Shown one piece after another: positions 43,653 to 55,013 of a stretch of 64,000 nucleotides of DNA. This DNA is from Cristatella mucedo. Its lineage: Eukaryota; Bryozoa; Phylactolaemata; Cristatellidae. The notes beneath the pieces are model-generated. The model searched no databases. It worked only from the letters and a program-made list of their open reading frames with translations, and was not told where the DNA came from. Position numbers and translations under genes: made by a program. The stretch lies in contig WPIO01000049.1 in the NCBI GenBank assembly GCA_009760855.2, forward strand, positions 372,001-436,000, written 5' to 3'. Every line of letters begins with the position of its first letter. Position 1 is the stretch's first letter.

Positions 43653-44062
43653 CCCTACTCGCTGCATTTAGCGGTCAAAACAAATTCCCGACTGACGTGT
43701 GACCTCATTCCCAAAACCTTATGAGCATTATTTCAGACAGTTGTATTTTGAGGTCCCTGTGTTTTAAAGAGATCAAACCATTAATGATTTGTGTAGATAT
43801 TCGCTTCCAGCTGACCTCCCAGCCAACCGATCGCCATTAATTCAAATTAAATTAATTAATTTAATACAATTGAAATAATTTATCAAAATTCAAAATAAGC
43901 CTAGATTTATTCTAAATCTCTGTCCGGAGAAGAACAAAGAGCATATTGCGCGCGATTTCGCGAACCGTACCCGGGCTCGCTGACTCGGCGATCCGCTTGG
44001 GACTCGTAAAAGGCGTTGACAGCGTGAGAGGGAAACTCTTCTGCATCACTAATATCGAAATT
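43653..44062. other. No recognisable gene
   Basis: AT-rich stretch with an AATTAAATTAATTAATTTAA run near 43844-43864. No gene or clear repeat. Confidence 0.4.
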
Positions 44063-44575
44063 ACCGTATTTTACTGCGTGCAAGTCCCCCCATCCCGATG
44101 TATAAGCCCCCAAAATTTTTGAACCAATATTTTGGAAAACAAATATATTTATTAAATAACAGAATGAATATAACAATATCTAGACTCATAATAATCACTC
44201 GTGTCACTCTCACTATTCTCTGCATCAGGAATGGTGATAATACCCTCTCCATCTTCTTCGTTCATGTCGCAGGCTTGAAATTTGGTGGAAACTCCGTTAT
44301 AATCCTTGTCGTCATAACTCCTTTCATAGACTGCGTAATCTTCCGTTCCGCCTATTGCATTTGATATGCCACACTTCATGAAACTTCTTGATTAACAAGC
44401 CCATCGAATGCACTTTGGAAACCAGTTAAATCTTTTTGGGTGGCATTCAAACCAGGAACTTTGTTTAGCGAAATATTAAAGCAAAAAAGTAACTTCCCAT
44501 GTATAAGCCCCCTCTCCATTATCTGGCCCAAAATTTTGGAGGAAAAAGGGGGCGTTTATGCACGGTAAAATACGG
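44063..44575 (-). mobile_element. pogo/Tigger-like DNA transposon remnant
   Basis: Imperfect terminal inverted repeats are ACCGTATTTTACTGCGTGCA on the left and, in complement, ACCGTATTTTACCGTGCATA on the right. Inside, both ends carry a TGTATAAGCCCCC block. On the minus strand (about 44395-44152) the frame reads SFMKCGISNAIGGTED, then an acidic tail with EEDGEG and SESDTSDYYES. This matches the SFKKCGISNALDGTEDD end of pogo/Tigger-type transposases. Everything upstream in the transposase is deleted, so this is an internally deleted non-autonomous copy of about 510 bp. Confidence 0.7.
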
Positions 44576-45470
44576 TTTGTTGCGCTAGCTTGCACGTGTG
44601 AAAAAAATCCCGGAAAACGTCAGCGTTGCTTCGGAAGTCTGGCCTGAGTTGCAGCGGACCTAGCGTGTGAGCGTTCGCGGCCACGCTGCGGTACGTCACG
44701 TGCTCGGTCACGCTGCGGTACGTCACGTGCGCGGTCACGCTCTCTCTGGCAACTGTCCAAATTCGCAAGCTCAGCTAGACCTTAGGCAGAGGCGCCCGAA
44801 GCACCCGCTTTCACTTCGGGCGACTGCAGGAGGAGAGCGCAAGCTGTTAGAATGCCACGGCCACCCTTTGAGCAACTCTTTTATTTTTATGGTCCTGCAA
44901 ATTTCTAGCATTTTATCGTTCTATTTTAAGTATGAACATGCATGTTGCCACTGCTGCATGTGCTAATTAGCAAATTATTATCCCCGCTTTCCGCCTTTAG
45001 ACACTCATCGTTGCTGTACCGTCACCGTATTATTGTAAATGTCACAATTTCGCACACGTCGGTGACGGACAATAGACTAGCTAACAAATAGACTAACGAA
45101 TCTAGCTTATTAAAGGGGTAGGTAATTAACGTCGCCAAGTCGGAAACTGGAGCCACGCCAAGTATGCTAAGTATAGAGAGGCATAAACGCCTGTCTATTC
45201 GAGAGAATATATTTGCGTGCGTGCATTGCAATCGCGTGAGTAAGAGTTTGATGACCTGGTTACCTAAACGTCAAGGATTGTCAATTCCATAATGGACAAG
45301 TCTTAGCTTTTGGACCGAATTTCCGATGCGTGGGTAGCATGTATGATTAGCTGGCATAAATGAGCGGTATGCAAGGTTACGCTCTCTGAAACTCCAATCC
45401 AATAACTAACGAGTATCTTGTCTTGCGAGTTAGGCCGTGTCGTAAGTCCTCAAAATTATGGGTATTTCCT
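44576..45470. other. No recognisable gene; 27-bp tandem repeat inside
   Basis: Apart from the duplicated 27-bp unit at 44679-44744 I see nothing recognisable. The region is moderately GC-rich up to 44870 and AT-rich afterwards. Confidence 0.4.
44679..44744 (+). repeat. 27-bp tandem repeat with CACGTG box
   Basis: Two units (44679-44705 and 44706-44732) share CACGCTGCGGTACGTCACGT, and a third partial unit follows. Each carries TACGTCACGTG, combining a CRE-like and an E-box core. No adjacent gene is identified. Confidence 0.85.
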
Positions 45471-46009
45471 CTGTCTCTCTGTCTCTCTGTCTCTCTGTCT
45501 CTCTGTCTCTCTGTCTCTCTGTCTCTCTGTCTCTCTGTCTCTCTGTCTCTCTGTCTCTCTGTCTCTCTGTCTCTCTGTCTCTCTGTCTCTCTGTCTCTCT
45601 GTCTCTCTGTCTCTCTGTCTCTCTGTCTCTCTGTCTCTCTGTCTCTCTGTCTCTCTGTCTCTCTCTCTCTCTGTCTCTCTGTCTCTCTGTCTCTCTGTCT
45701 CTCTGTCTCTCTCTCTCTCTGTCTCTCTGTCTCTCTGTCTCTCTGTCTCTCTGTCTCTCTGTCTCTCTCTCTGTCTCTCTCTCTCTCTGTCTCTCTGTCT
45801 CTCTGTCTCTCTGTCTCTCTGTCTCTCTGTCTGTCTCTGTCTCTCTGTCTCTCTGTCTCTCTGTCTCTCTGTCTCTCTGTCTCTCTGTCTCTCTGTCTCT
45901 CTGTCTCTCTGTCTCTCTCTGTCTCTCTGTCTCTCTGTCTCTCTGTCTCTCTGTCTCTCTGTCTCTCTGTCTCTCTGTCTCTCTGTCTCTCTGTCTCTCT
46001 GTCTCTCTG

Positions 46010-46094
<85 letters not shown>

Positions 46095-46135
46095 CTGTCT
46101 CCCTCTCTCTGTCTCTCCCTCTCTATCTCTCGCTC
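45471..46135 (+). repeat. GTCTCTCT octamer array grading into (CT)n
   Basis: About 550 bp consist of the 8-bp unit GTCTCTCT with occasional extra CT units, followed by about 70 bp of pure CT (46020-46090) and a mixed end. Because the unit length is not a multiple of three and has no stop in any phase, all three frames stay open for 230-264 codons (Leu/Ser/Cys/Val). These are not proteins. Confidence 0.97.
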
Positions 46136-46814
46136 TGTGACAACAATTGGTCGTGACGGTCAGAATTTACCTGCCTTATTTTCGACCGTTTGCAGGGAAG
46201 GATTAAAAAAGCGATAGCCACCCCCCCCCCCGCGCGAAGCAGAATCCGCTTGAAACTGAACCAAATCAAGCCTCTGAACGACAAGCATCTAGAGCCGTTT
46301 TCTGTAGCCTGGTAGTCCCTCGCTTGAGCCCGCTAGCCACCCGAGAGAAACTTCTGGGGCTCCGGGGGTAGAGAGGTAGACGGGCCAAAGGTAGCACTAT
46401 CGGAAACGATGCACCCAGGACGGTTTTCGGGCGGCGGACTAAAGCTACCTCAATGCTCGTCTCTTTTGTCTTCGCGGGCCAGTTATAACTAATTGACCCT
46501 CTTCGGCTCACTCTATTAGGCTCATTCTTGGTGGCTGCGTATTGCTAACGGGGAAAGGGAGTCGGCGCGGGGGGGGGGATGATTTTTGGAAATTAAATCG
46601 TGAATTAATGCTCTTCCTTCGGGATACATGGAGGGATTTTGAGCGCTTGCAGCTTGGGTAAAGCCTCCTTCCTCTGCAATTACCGCGGCACGAAACAGGG
46701 GGAAAGGAAACGACTTCTTGCACTGTCTTTCAAGCACAACGGACAGGCAGACAAAAAGATACTAGTCATTAAGCAAGCATTTCATTGTAGTTATGTGAGT
46801 GAAATTAATTATAA
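46136..46814. other. No supported gene; moderately GC-rich stretch
   Basis: The minus frame 46511-46266 has 81 codons without a recognised domain. C11 and G9 runs lie at about 46221 and 46570. Confidence 0.35.
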
Positions 46815-47800
46815 GATATTTTTGCAGCGTCCTTAGAGAACTAAATATGCGTCTACGCACTTTATATACGCTTCGTAAAGGAAGCACATAGACTGGTTAG
46901 TGATAATGTGTACAGTGTCAGTACGCATAAGCACACAAACAAAAATTCAGACGGACCAAGCACTTGCTATAAGGAACGGATGGGATTCTGGGTTCTTTTT
47001 AAATCTCATCAAGTCAGGGGTGTCGTGACATCAGTCGGGAGTGAGTTATACAAATAATAAAAAATATAATTCATTCATATAGAGCCCTAAGAGAACTTAA
47101 TCTCTATTCTGGCGCTTCACACATGCCTCCGGGCTCGAGCCCTCGACCTCAGCCAGACCTTGGTCGGGCGAGCACCTTAGCCCCTGGACCAAACCAGCTT
47201 GGCTTCCTCGCTTTGGGTGCATGCTAGCTAATGGCACCGTACCCAAAGGATTTTAGGCTAGTTTGAGGCACAACTAGCCGACAAGAGCAAGCGATATGTT
47301 GCCTGCTCTGATTGGGAATTAGTTTTGATAGGTCGAATGGAGCAAGAAAATGGAAGTGGGTGGCAATATCTTGAAGTCGATACGCCGCCTGATAGGGGAG
47401 CTAGCGCATATCAGTGAGATATGGTTCAAGGTGGTAATCTGCGACGCTCACGACAGACAAGCCTGGTTGTAGAGTTTTGCCCCAGCTGTATGCGCCATAT
47501 TGAATCAGCCCGTAAACCGTCAATCAGTGAGTTACAGAAGTCGAGACGGGATGTCACAAATGCATGGACCAACTTGGATGTGGTATCCCATCTAAGCTAT
47601 CCCGGATGTAAACGCAGCTGAAAGTAGACGGAGTCGGCTGTGGAGCTAGTGTGGTCATCTAGTGAGAAGTCACTTTGGAACAGGACATCGAGATTTCGTG
47701 CAGATGCTACAGCTGATACGCTGGACGAGTTCATTGTGAAGGATAGTTTTTCAAATTTCTGAGTAACACTAGATTTGTCCATAACTATTTAGTTGGTTTT
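46815..47800 (-). mobile_element. L2-type LINE 3' half, with nested SINE
   Basis: From 47800 down the minus strand shows the end of the RT region (MDKSSVTQKFEKLSF, the KPSxIQKFKxLTL segment), the SARNLDVLFQSDFSLDDH segment, an eroded SRLDFCN/LVQNSA region near 47460-47560 and the NSLP end. The 3' UTR and a decayed tail at 46815-46870 follow. At the GTGAGTT/TTCC position a SINE (47049-47203) interrupts it. Many stops are present. Confidence 0.7.
47049..47203 (-). mobile_element. tRNA-derived SINE with L2-like tail (copy d), nested in L2
   Basis: In complement: CCAAGCTGGTTTGGTCCAGG / GGCTAAGGTGCTCG (A-box region), GAGGTCGAGGGCTCGAGCCC (B-box), CATGTGTGAAGCGCCAGAAT, AGAGATTAAGTTCTCTTAGG and GCTCTATATGAATGAATTAT. 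The host L2 reads through on both sides, GTGAGTT before and TTCCTCGCTTTGGGTGCATG after, in line with the uninterrupted copy at 4497-4530. Confidence 0.75.
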
Positions 47801-47824
47801 ATCGTCATCGAATTTGAGAATATT

Positions 47825-48905
47825 AGTTAATAATAACAATTATAATACATGCGTATAGCACCCTCCGAGAGCTTAATCTTTTTGCCAGGCACTTTGCATA
47901 TTATGTAAAGGAAACATGATTAAATGTTTAGTGGTAGCATGCTCAATGCCAGCAATCATAACATGGTTAGAGGTGAAATGAACAGGATCAGCATGCAAAT
48001 ATGGTTAGTGACAGCGCCAACAGTGTCAGCACGAATAAGCACACAAAGAACAAATCACGTAGACCCTCGACATTGCTGAGATCAATAGATGTGAGTTTAG
48101 CTTCTTTTTAAGTATCGTCAAGCTAAGGGATGTCGTGACGTCAGTCGGGAGTCAGTTCCAGTCTCCAAAGGATTCGAGGTTCGTATAAGGTGTAGCTATA
48201 CGATTCGATTTAGAAAAGCGGGTGGCACGACGCCAAGCGTGGTGGAGAAGTAGATCTGATAGGTAATCTGGAGCCAAAAATGAAAGGACCTAGGAGTGAG
48301 TGGCAGAACATTGAAGTCGATTCGCTGCTTGACTGGAATCCAGTGCAGGTAGGCGAGACGTGGTGTGATGTGGCAACTGAGGTGTGGCTCAGGAGAGACA
48401 AGCATTGCTGCAGAGTTTTGCACCAAGTGTAAGTGGCTGATTGCACAGGCCGGTAGACCAGCAAGCAGTGAGTTACAGAAGTCGGGACAAAATTTCTAAA
48501 GTGCATGGACCAATTTAGATGTAGCATCCTTGCCTAAGCATGCCCAAATTTTAGCAATGTTATGTAGCTGAAAGTAGGCCGACGTGATTGTAGAGCTGAT
48601 GTGGTCGTCTACTGAAAGGTCACTTCGGAACAGGACAACTAGATTTCTTGCAGATTCAACAGACGATATTCTGGCAGAGCTGACTTTGAGTGTTAAGTTT
48701 TCCCATTTCTGAATCGTGCTTGGTTTGCCACCATAACTAGTAAGTTGGCCTTACCATCATTCGTGTGACTCAACAGCAAATGTCAGCCATACATGCAGCA
48801 AGGAAGTTAAAAGAGTTCGACGTACTGGAAAGCTAGGAGGGATCAAACCACAGGTACAGCTGTGTGTCGTCTGCCTAAAAATGAAATCCTAGTCTGTATG
48901 TACAT
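47825..48905 (-). mobile_element. L2-type LINE 3' half (copy 17)
   Basis: On the minus strand the copy starts at the degraded FYADD...YLWFDPS region (48905-48840). It continues through the KLVYYxxNTVG, NIAKIWAC, LVYRPVQSAT and LVQNSAAMLVSPEP segments and LPLTPRSFHFWLQ to the NSLP end and 3' UTR. It closes with a stem-loop of intermediate quality and an AATTGTTATTATTAA tail. Frameshifts abound. Confidence 0.7.
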
Positions 48906-49324
48906 GTGTTGATCTTGGATGGTCTCCCTGGGTCAGCCGACCCTTTTTGTCGGCTCCTATCCACGGCATAGTGAACCTCTACCCTTGTGACTGCACAGTC
49001 CCCATCCGCGCTGCCGACATGCAGCAAGCTCGCGATCAGCAATTGTGCATCGCATTTTTGATTTAATTCAACCCGTAGACACCGGCTGCCCCATCAGCTT
49101 CGAATGACTCACTCCATTCACTCGCGAGATTAAAATCCAGCTCGGCTGCTGATTAGGTGACCCGGTGACCTCACCACTTGGCAGAGCGCTTCGAGATGCA
49201 ACTGCCGTCAGCCATTTGCCAACGTTTCGCTTACGCGATTCCAAGTCTGGATTCTTTTTCTCCCTTGCTCCCCCATCCCGGCTCACGTGACACTTTTCAC
49301 AAAGCCGCATACTCGCGTTATTCT

Positions 49325-50060
49325 TTCATTAATAGTACCAGCTATAATAGTACTAATGTGTTTGTAAAGCGAACCACGAAGACTAAATCTCTTTCTGAGC
49401 GCTTCAAGTAAGCTCGAAAAGAGGATGATCAGTGACAGTTGTGGCACGTGCACAAGCAGGTAAAAGACAAACTCTGCACCAAGCAAATGGAAGGCTCCCG
49501 AGAAGCAGATTCTTCTTGCTAAGCTAACTTTTGTATCGTCAAGTCAGGGTATCAAGCCGCGATATCAGTCGTTAGCCTGCTCCAGGCCGTACGTACATAT
49601 TAGCTAACTTGCATCCAATTGATACCAATTTGGTTAGAGGCACAGCTAAACATCTAAATTCAGACTAGCAGGCAATATGAGGGAGAACCTGCTGTCTATG
49701 TCAAATAGTTTGGATGGAGCAAAGCAATGACGGACCTTTAGCTGAGTGACAATACCTTGACGTCAATGTGCTGATTGATGTAGAGCCTGTGCAAGTGGAG
49801 AAAAGTGATGTACAGTGGCAAATGCCATGTTCACGACCGAAAACCAAGCTTCAGAGTGTGCACTACCTGCACGTGACTTATTACGTAGGGCGGGCGGAAG
49901 ATTTGCAAGCTTAGAGTTGTGAAAGTCTAGAGGAATATCACAAATGGATTGATTAACTTGTCGGCGATACACTTATCTATGCGCCCTTAAATATTTGAGA
50001 TAATTCGCAGCCTAAAGTATGCATGCTGGACTGTGGTGCTGATATTGTCATCTCGGAAAA
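49325..50060 (-). mobile_element. L2-type LINE 3' half, old copy (18)
   Basis: The tail (complement of GAAGACTAAATCTCTTTCTG, AGCGCTTCAAG) is followed upstream by recognisable but eroded coding blocks: TATCAGTCGTTAGCCTGCTC (NSLP region), TTGACGTCAATGTGCTGATT (HWLP..RIDFK region) and the tail end of the NIAKI segment near 49985. Confidence 0.5.
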
Positions 50061-50489
50061 CAGCATTTTGAAATATGCTTAAGTCGTTATTTTGTTCAAA
50101 CTTGTGGCCTAGTTGCCTGCAGAATATTTTAGTAATTTACTTGACAAATGCGTCCACATTGAGTTCGGTCTATTCGGATAGAAAGAGGGATTTTCGGCAA
50201 ATTTTGATGCGCTTCCCTAGTCGATTGACGCTTAGAATCTCAGTTTCTTCAGGCGTAGTCTTGAAGTGAGATTTCTTGAACGAAATTCATAAGACAATGA
50301 AAGAGCTGCTTTGAAAGCCTTGAGAAAACTTCGTGCCGTGATAACTTCACACTTTATCACATGCATACACCCATGACCACATAATTGCTTCTCATCTTCT
50401 AAGTAAGAACAATTGTTGGTGATAGATGCTTTTGATCTGCGGTTCCCCATAATTCAGTGTCGTAATTTTTTTCGACAACAACTTATCGC

Positions 50490-50690
50490 CTGCTGCCGAT
50501 TCTGGAACATTATCTCCAGCCGCCCTGGACTGCTACTGCAAAGCTAAGCGCCTGTTTGACTGTGCACCTGATATAGCTATACTTTTCAATTTCTTGGCTG
50601 GCTGACATGAAGTCTGTTGACAATCGTGTGCTGATGGTCAGATGCATAGGCTTAGAGAGAATTATAAAAGAGTCTCAAATCGACTATCTG
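50490..50690 (+). repeat. Interspersed repeat X, copy 8 (old)
   Basis: The CTCCAGCCGCCCTGGACTGC, GACATGAAGTCTGTTGACAA and GCATAGGCTTAGAGAGAATT blocks align with X copies 1 and 2. The 3' end is lost. Confidence 0.4.
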
Positions 50691-50770
50691 CTTGATTCAT
50701 CTACTCCTATAATTGGTGTGCAGTCTGCTTGACGAGTAGACAAATGTGGTTCAAACTTCTCCAGTAGAGA

Positions 50771-50842
50771 CCGCCAGGTGGCCCAGCTGTTAATTTCACG
50801 GATTCTTTACCTGAGCTCCCAGGTTCGGATCTCGGTGCTGGT
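50771..50842 (+). mobile_element. tRNA-like SINE head
   Basis: GCCAGGTGGCCCAGCTGTTA is a good A-box and CCCAGGTTCGGATCTC a good B-box. There is no L2-like tail after it, so it may be a different SINE family or a truncated copy. Confidence 0.45.
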
Positions 50843-50852
50843 AACCCAGAAA

Positions 50853-52589
50853 GCCTGTGCTTTCACTCGACTTCGTTTGAAAAGGCCCCGCTGACTTATT
50901 CAGCTTTTTTTTGGATCGGAGCCCAGAAAGCTCCTGCAGCAATTTCTCGTTCGGAACGGATATATCCAGACGATGCAGGTGCAGTGAACTCGGTCTACTC
51001 CCCTACTATTCCATAGTTCCTGGGCTGGAGCTGCTTTACTTTGCCGTTTCGTAAAAATAAAAATAACGCAATGCCTTGTCATGCCTCCATAATATGAGAG
51101 AGGAAAATTCTTAGCAGTCAGCTCCCGGCTGACTCACTCGTGGGAGGGATACGGGAAACAGCAGCCGCAGAGTCGGGGAATGGTACCTTGATAAATTCGT
51201 GCGATCACGACTGCGATTCGCATCGCTGCGTGTTGGAACTATCGTCGCGGAACCGGAAGTCATTGGCAAAAGTTGAAGGCGCTAATTTAAGGATAGCTGT
51301 TGTAATCAGCAACTAAGACTTGCTGCTCATGCGCTTGGCCTCCCCCCCTGAGTGTCATTTTCCTCATTAGTGCCCCACTGTTAGCCACTACAGAGCCATG
51401 TGAAATGGGCGTCGGGTTTCCGAATTTGTGAGCATTGTCACCTCTAACAAAGGCCTGCTCTAATTACATTGTACTGGCAGCTGACAAATGAGAAACGTTT
51501 CAAAAGTAAGTGGTATTAGCTTGTTTTCTGACTAAGCCAACCTTCACAATGCCCCAAATGCCCTCAGTACTGGCACTGCTACATTGCCGCCTTTGTGGCC
51601 CTCGGCGCCAGCAGGTTAGCTTTCAGGTTACCTCCACTCAGGCTGACAGAGCTTTTAAGTGCGGCGGTTTTGATTTATCTCGGAGCCTGTGGGGGGGGGC
51701 CTGCGGTGCCTCCAGCTTAGCACTTAGGTTACCTGTGCTCAGGCACGTCCATGTCCTCGAACTGCAGCTCACTACTGCCCAGAGTCACGCATGCGGCAGG
51801 CTGCTGGAGGCCCTGCCGAAGCAAAGCTTGGCTTTCGGGACGGATGTATGTAACAGCACCTAACTGGATTGCATCAAGTCGCTATACAAAACAGTTTTTG
51901 CCTGACCCATCTCTCTCCTCTCCCTCTCTCTCGTCATTTCTTATTTCACCGGTCTTTGTGCTTCGTGTAGAATATTTAAATCTCAAAATTCGTTTCGATT
52001 CCCACCATGGGCATTATCCAGCCACCTCTTCACAGGCTCCGACATTATTTCAGATTCGAGAATAGCGATCTTTGATTAGTCTATTCCGGAAATGATTGAG
52101 TAACCCGTTTGCTCTCGCACACACCCCCATGAACTATTTGATCGCTACATTGAGCAGCTTGTTAATTAGCGAGTTAACTCGGGCTTCATTATCTTACTCG
52201 TGAGCTGGCGAAGGGCGATGTTAAGGGTCCACAATTCTGTGTTTGGCTAGTGCACGATCCGTTGTTCTCCTTCAACCAAGAAGAGTGTCAATGCAAGGTT
52301 TCTAATTGTCATGCTCATAAAGACATTGTCTCGATTTCTCAAAGGAGCTCGAACGGTTCATTGTTGGCTGGCCGCTTGCTGAGCGCTGTCTGGTGGTCTG
52401 AGGAAACGATCCTTCCATGAGAACGCAGAACGTAGGAGTAAACAGTTGACCATGTTTCATCGAGAGGTCAGCAATTCCTCGGTCGTCTACTGGCGAATCG
52501 AATTAATGGATCCACAAAACGACCCGCCATAAGTCGTTGCCATGGTAAGCTAGGATCCACAAAGCGAACTAGCCAAAAGTCGGTCGGTC
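50853..52589. other. No recognisable gene
   Basis: A 117-codon frame (51510-51863) has no recognised similarity. Two AGGTTACCT...CTCAGG blocks (51627-51642 and 51727-51742) show a short internal duplication of about 100 bp spacing. Confidence 0.35.
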
Positions 52590-52695
52590 GCTTAGGCTGT
52601 GATTGGACGATACCAAACTCTCCTGCGTAACACCCCCATAATCGTTATGGCTTTGTGGATTTACAGACGGAGATACGTTACGTTACTTGAGTTCC
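52590..52695 (+). repeat. Interspersed repeat X, copy 9
   Basis: GCTTAGGCTGTGATTGGACG, CTCTCCTGCGTAACACCCCC, TGGCTTTGTGGATTTACAGA and GGAGATACGTTACGTTACTT show the 3' end of X with its GTTAC repeat tail. Confidence 0.65.
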
Positions 52696-52819
52696 CTTCG
52701 TGCAATTCTCATCTGACTTCGGTCACTTGGTCGATCCTCTGACCAACGGCAAATCAATTTTGGAAAACTGTCTTCCATTTATATACACTTAAAGCATACA
52801 GCTCTCTGAGACCGACCGC

Positions 52820-53030
52820 ACTTGACCCGACATTTAAAAGGAAGTTAAAACCCGGCGGTTGCTGACAGCCTATAGTTGGTCCAAGTGAATAGTCTTTTAT
52901 GCGCTTATGTGTGCTAAAATTTGTCCACGGTCTTATCAATAATCAGATGGTCCGATTTCCAGCCAGCCACTTTAAAGTGCCTAGATAGAAATTTGATTCT
53001 CCTAGGGCGCTATAAACATGCTTTATTAGT
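52820..53030 (+). mobile_element. L2 LINE 3' tail (copy 19)
   Basis: TTTAAAAGGAAGTTAAAACC (FKxKLK region) is followed by a shortened 3' UTR and AAAGTGCCTAGATAGAAATT / TGATTCTCCTAGGGCGCTAT, with a decayed ATT end. It begins right after an X copy. Confidence 0.6.
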
Positions 53031-53118
53031 AACTAGCTAGTACTCGCGAGAAATTACGGGCACACAATATTCATTTTGAAAGTAAAAACCCTGAATATAT
53101 GTGCATATCTGCGAGCGG

Positions 53119-53119
53119 G

Positions 53120-53210
<91 letters not shown>

Positions 53211-53357
53211 TAGCTGATTTAGCAGTAGAAGAGCCTGAACGGCTATCACCACCGCTTGCATTTGGCAACATAGGATCGCACGCTACAGGATTCGAGCCCA
53301 CAACCTCGGTCGTGCGAAGAGCGAAAACCAGACCTCTTGGGCTATCTGACGAGTAGT
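53119..53357 (-). mobile_element. tRNA-derived SINE, second type, with (TA)n(TG)n tail
   Basis: In complement the element starts with a tRNA-like head (GATAGCCCAAGAGGTCTGGT as A-box region, GGTTGTGGGCTCGAATCCTG as B-box). A unique body of about 70 bp follows, then (TA)9 and about 70 bp of (TG)n. The tail differs from the L2-like stem-loop of the first SINE type. The AC/TG and TA runs could be an independent microsatellite seeded by the SINE tail. Confidence 0.5.
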
Positions 53358-54880
53358 CTAAATATAGATTTTTTACCAGCCGAGTGACCTCGGTCAGTCA
53401 TTCCTTCTCAGGTTACCCAAAATAAGGCAGGCACATCCACAAAGTCTATCTACGAAAAATCCTCAGAAAAGCGCCAACCCTTGAAACATCGCTAAGAAAT
53501 TAAACTTGAAAACTAAAGATGTACTATAAGTCCGTAGCTGCAATTAGGCTCGTGATGACATACTGACCGGCAGACCGTCGGCAAGACTGACTGTCTTGAT
53601 CCGCCTCTTTATTTTCATCCGTTCCACTGAGAGATAATCTACGCACAGTTTAATACGTAATTGAATAAAGCGCGGATCAAAAGCTTGATAATGAAGTTTT
53701 AATATAAGTTACAGTAAAATATTAGTTTATAATTCATTGCACAATTTCGTGATTAATTTCAACTGTAAGAGTGCATGTTATAGCTGCATGTGGAGATTAG
53801 TGAATCATCTCCCCTGTTTTTGGCAAGACACTCGTCGTTTGGTTACCGTGGTGGTAGCAGTTCGATAAAGGCACCGTTGGAACACCGTTACCGCGACTTC
53901 AGCGACTCAATTTTACGGGACGTACCCACTCACGCACTCGCTCGCATTCAAAATTACTCAGTTTGATTATTTCGCAATACACCACGACCGGAGGCAGTCT
54001 GCCGTGGGACTGAACGCCGAAAGACTTGTGCCTCGAGCTTGGAGCGATCCTGCAACTTCTTAGTAATCGCGCAGGGCTCTTAAAGATTGAGCTATCGAGA
54101 CTAATCTTCTTACGGCGTTGAACAGAGCGGTGTAAAGATTCGGTTTTAAATTGCCATTTACGTGCACGGTCCAAATCCCAGCGTTCTTCGTGAATGAATG
54201 TGTGCGTTCATAAGCGCAAACTGTGGCGCCAAGTACAATCGTTACGCCTGCTATAGTTGGCGACCAGAGAGCGCGTTCCACTGGAATTCTCACGTTGGCC
54301 TAAAGCAAGTAGGGTCAACCCCCACGAGCGGACCCCCGCGTCGCGTCCTCGATGACCCATGACTGGCTGGCTAGGTAAGAGTGGTCTTTAGCAGCGGATG
54401 CAAGTACAGCTTTAACATAAAAATACCTATCAGACGGAAAAATATATGATTATATATATATAGATATATATTATCATAATGATTGATTGTGGCATTCGGT
54501 TTCTTAAGAGATGATTCATGTTTCCATGGATTTATGAAATTTTGCTGAATTTCTTTTAGTGTCTGTTAGAAGTACTTTTCCGTGCAACTGAGACTGGCTA
54601 CTGAAGCGACTTGGCTTTATATTTCTGTTTTTGGCCCACGCATTGCCGATGTTGATCATCGACGGCGAGAGGAAAAATTGAGTTGCGTTATTGAGAACCC
54701 TAATTGGAGCGGCGCCCAAAGTTCAGGAGTGCCGTGAGTCAAAACTGTTTATGGTTCCCGTCAGCCAGAGGTTTGCCGGTGCTGGACTTATACTTTACAA
54801 CATATTTAAGTTGCCCATAAAGACATAGAGCTTTCTGAAGATACTATACACATTTTTTGTTATCATTGTTTTTATTAGCA
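53358..54880. other. Region upstream of the LRCH-like gene; no recognised element
   Basis: Short frames only. A TATATATA-type palindromic patch sits at 54448-54476. Nothing else stands out. Confidence 0.35.
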
Positions 54881-54924
54881 ACTTCCGAGTCCGGCATGGG
54901 CTTATTTTAGGGTCTTCTGAAGGG

Positions 54925-55013
54925 CCTGAGGTCACTTGAGGGGCGGGGCAGTGGCTCGAGGGGCGGAGCTACGGTCCCGGAGGCAGTCGAGGTCTTCCGT
55001 TAGCGAGTATGTA
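54925..55013 (+). promoter_or_regulatory. GC-box promoter of the LRCH-like gene
   Basis: Two Sp1-type boxes, GGGGCGGGGC at 54940-54949 and GGGGCGGAGC at 54960-54969, lie 45-75 bases upstream of the ATG. No TATA box is seen. The local GC rise is short compared with the island at 17000-21250. Confidence 0.45.

Noticed and set aside
43050-43667. 170-codon frames rich in Arg/Glu and Leu/Ser
   Set aside because: They lie on the purine-rich compound microsatellite.
45418-46217. Three overlapping 232-264-codon frames of Leu/Ser/Cys/Val
   Set aside because: They are translations of the GTCTCTCT octamer array and exist in every phase, so they carry no coding signal.
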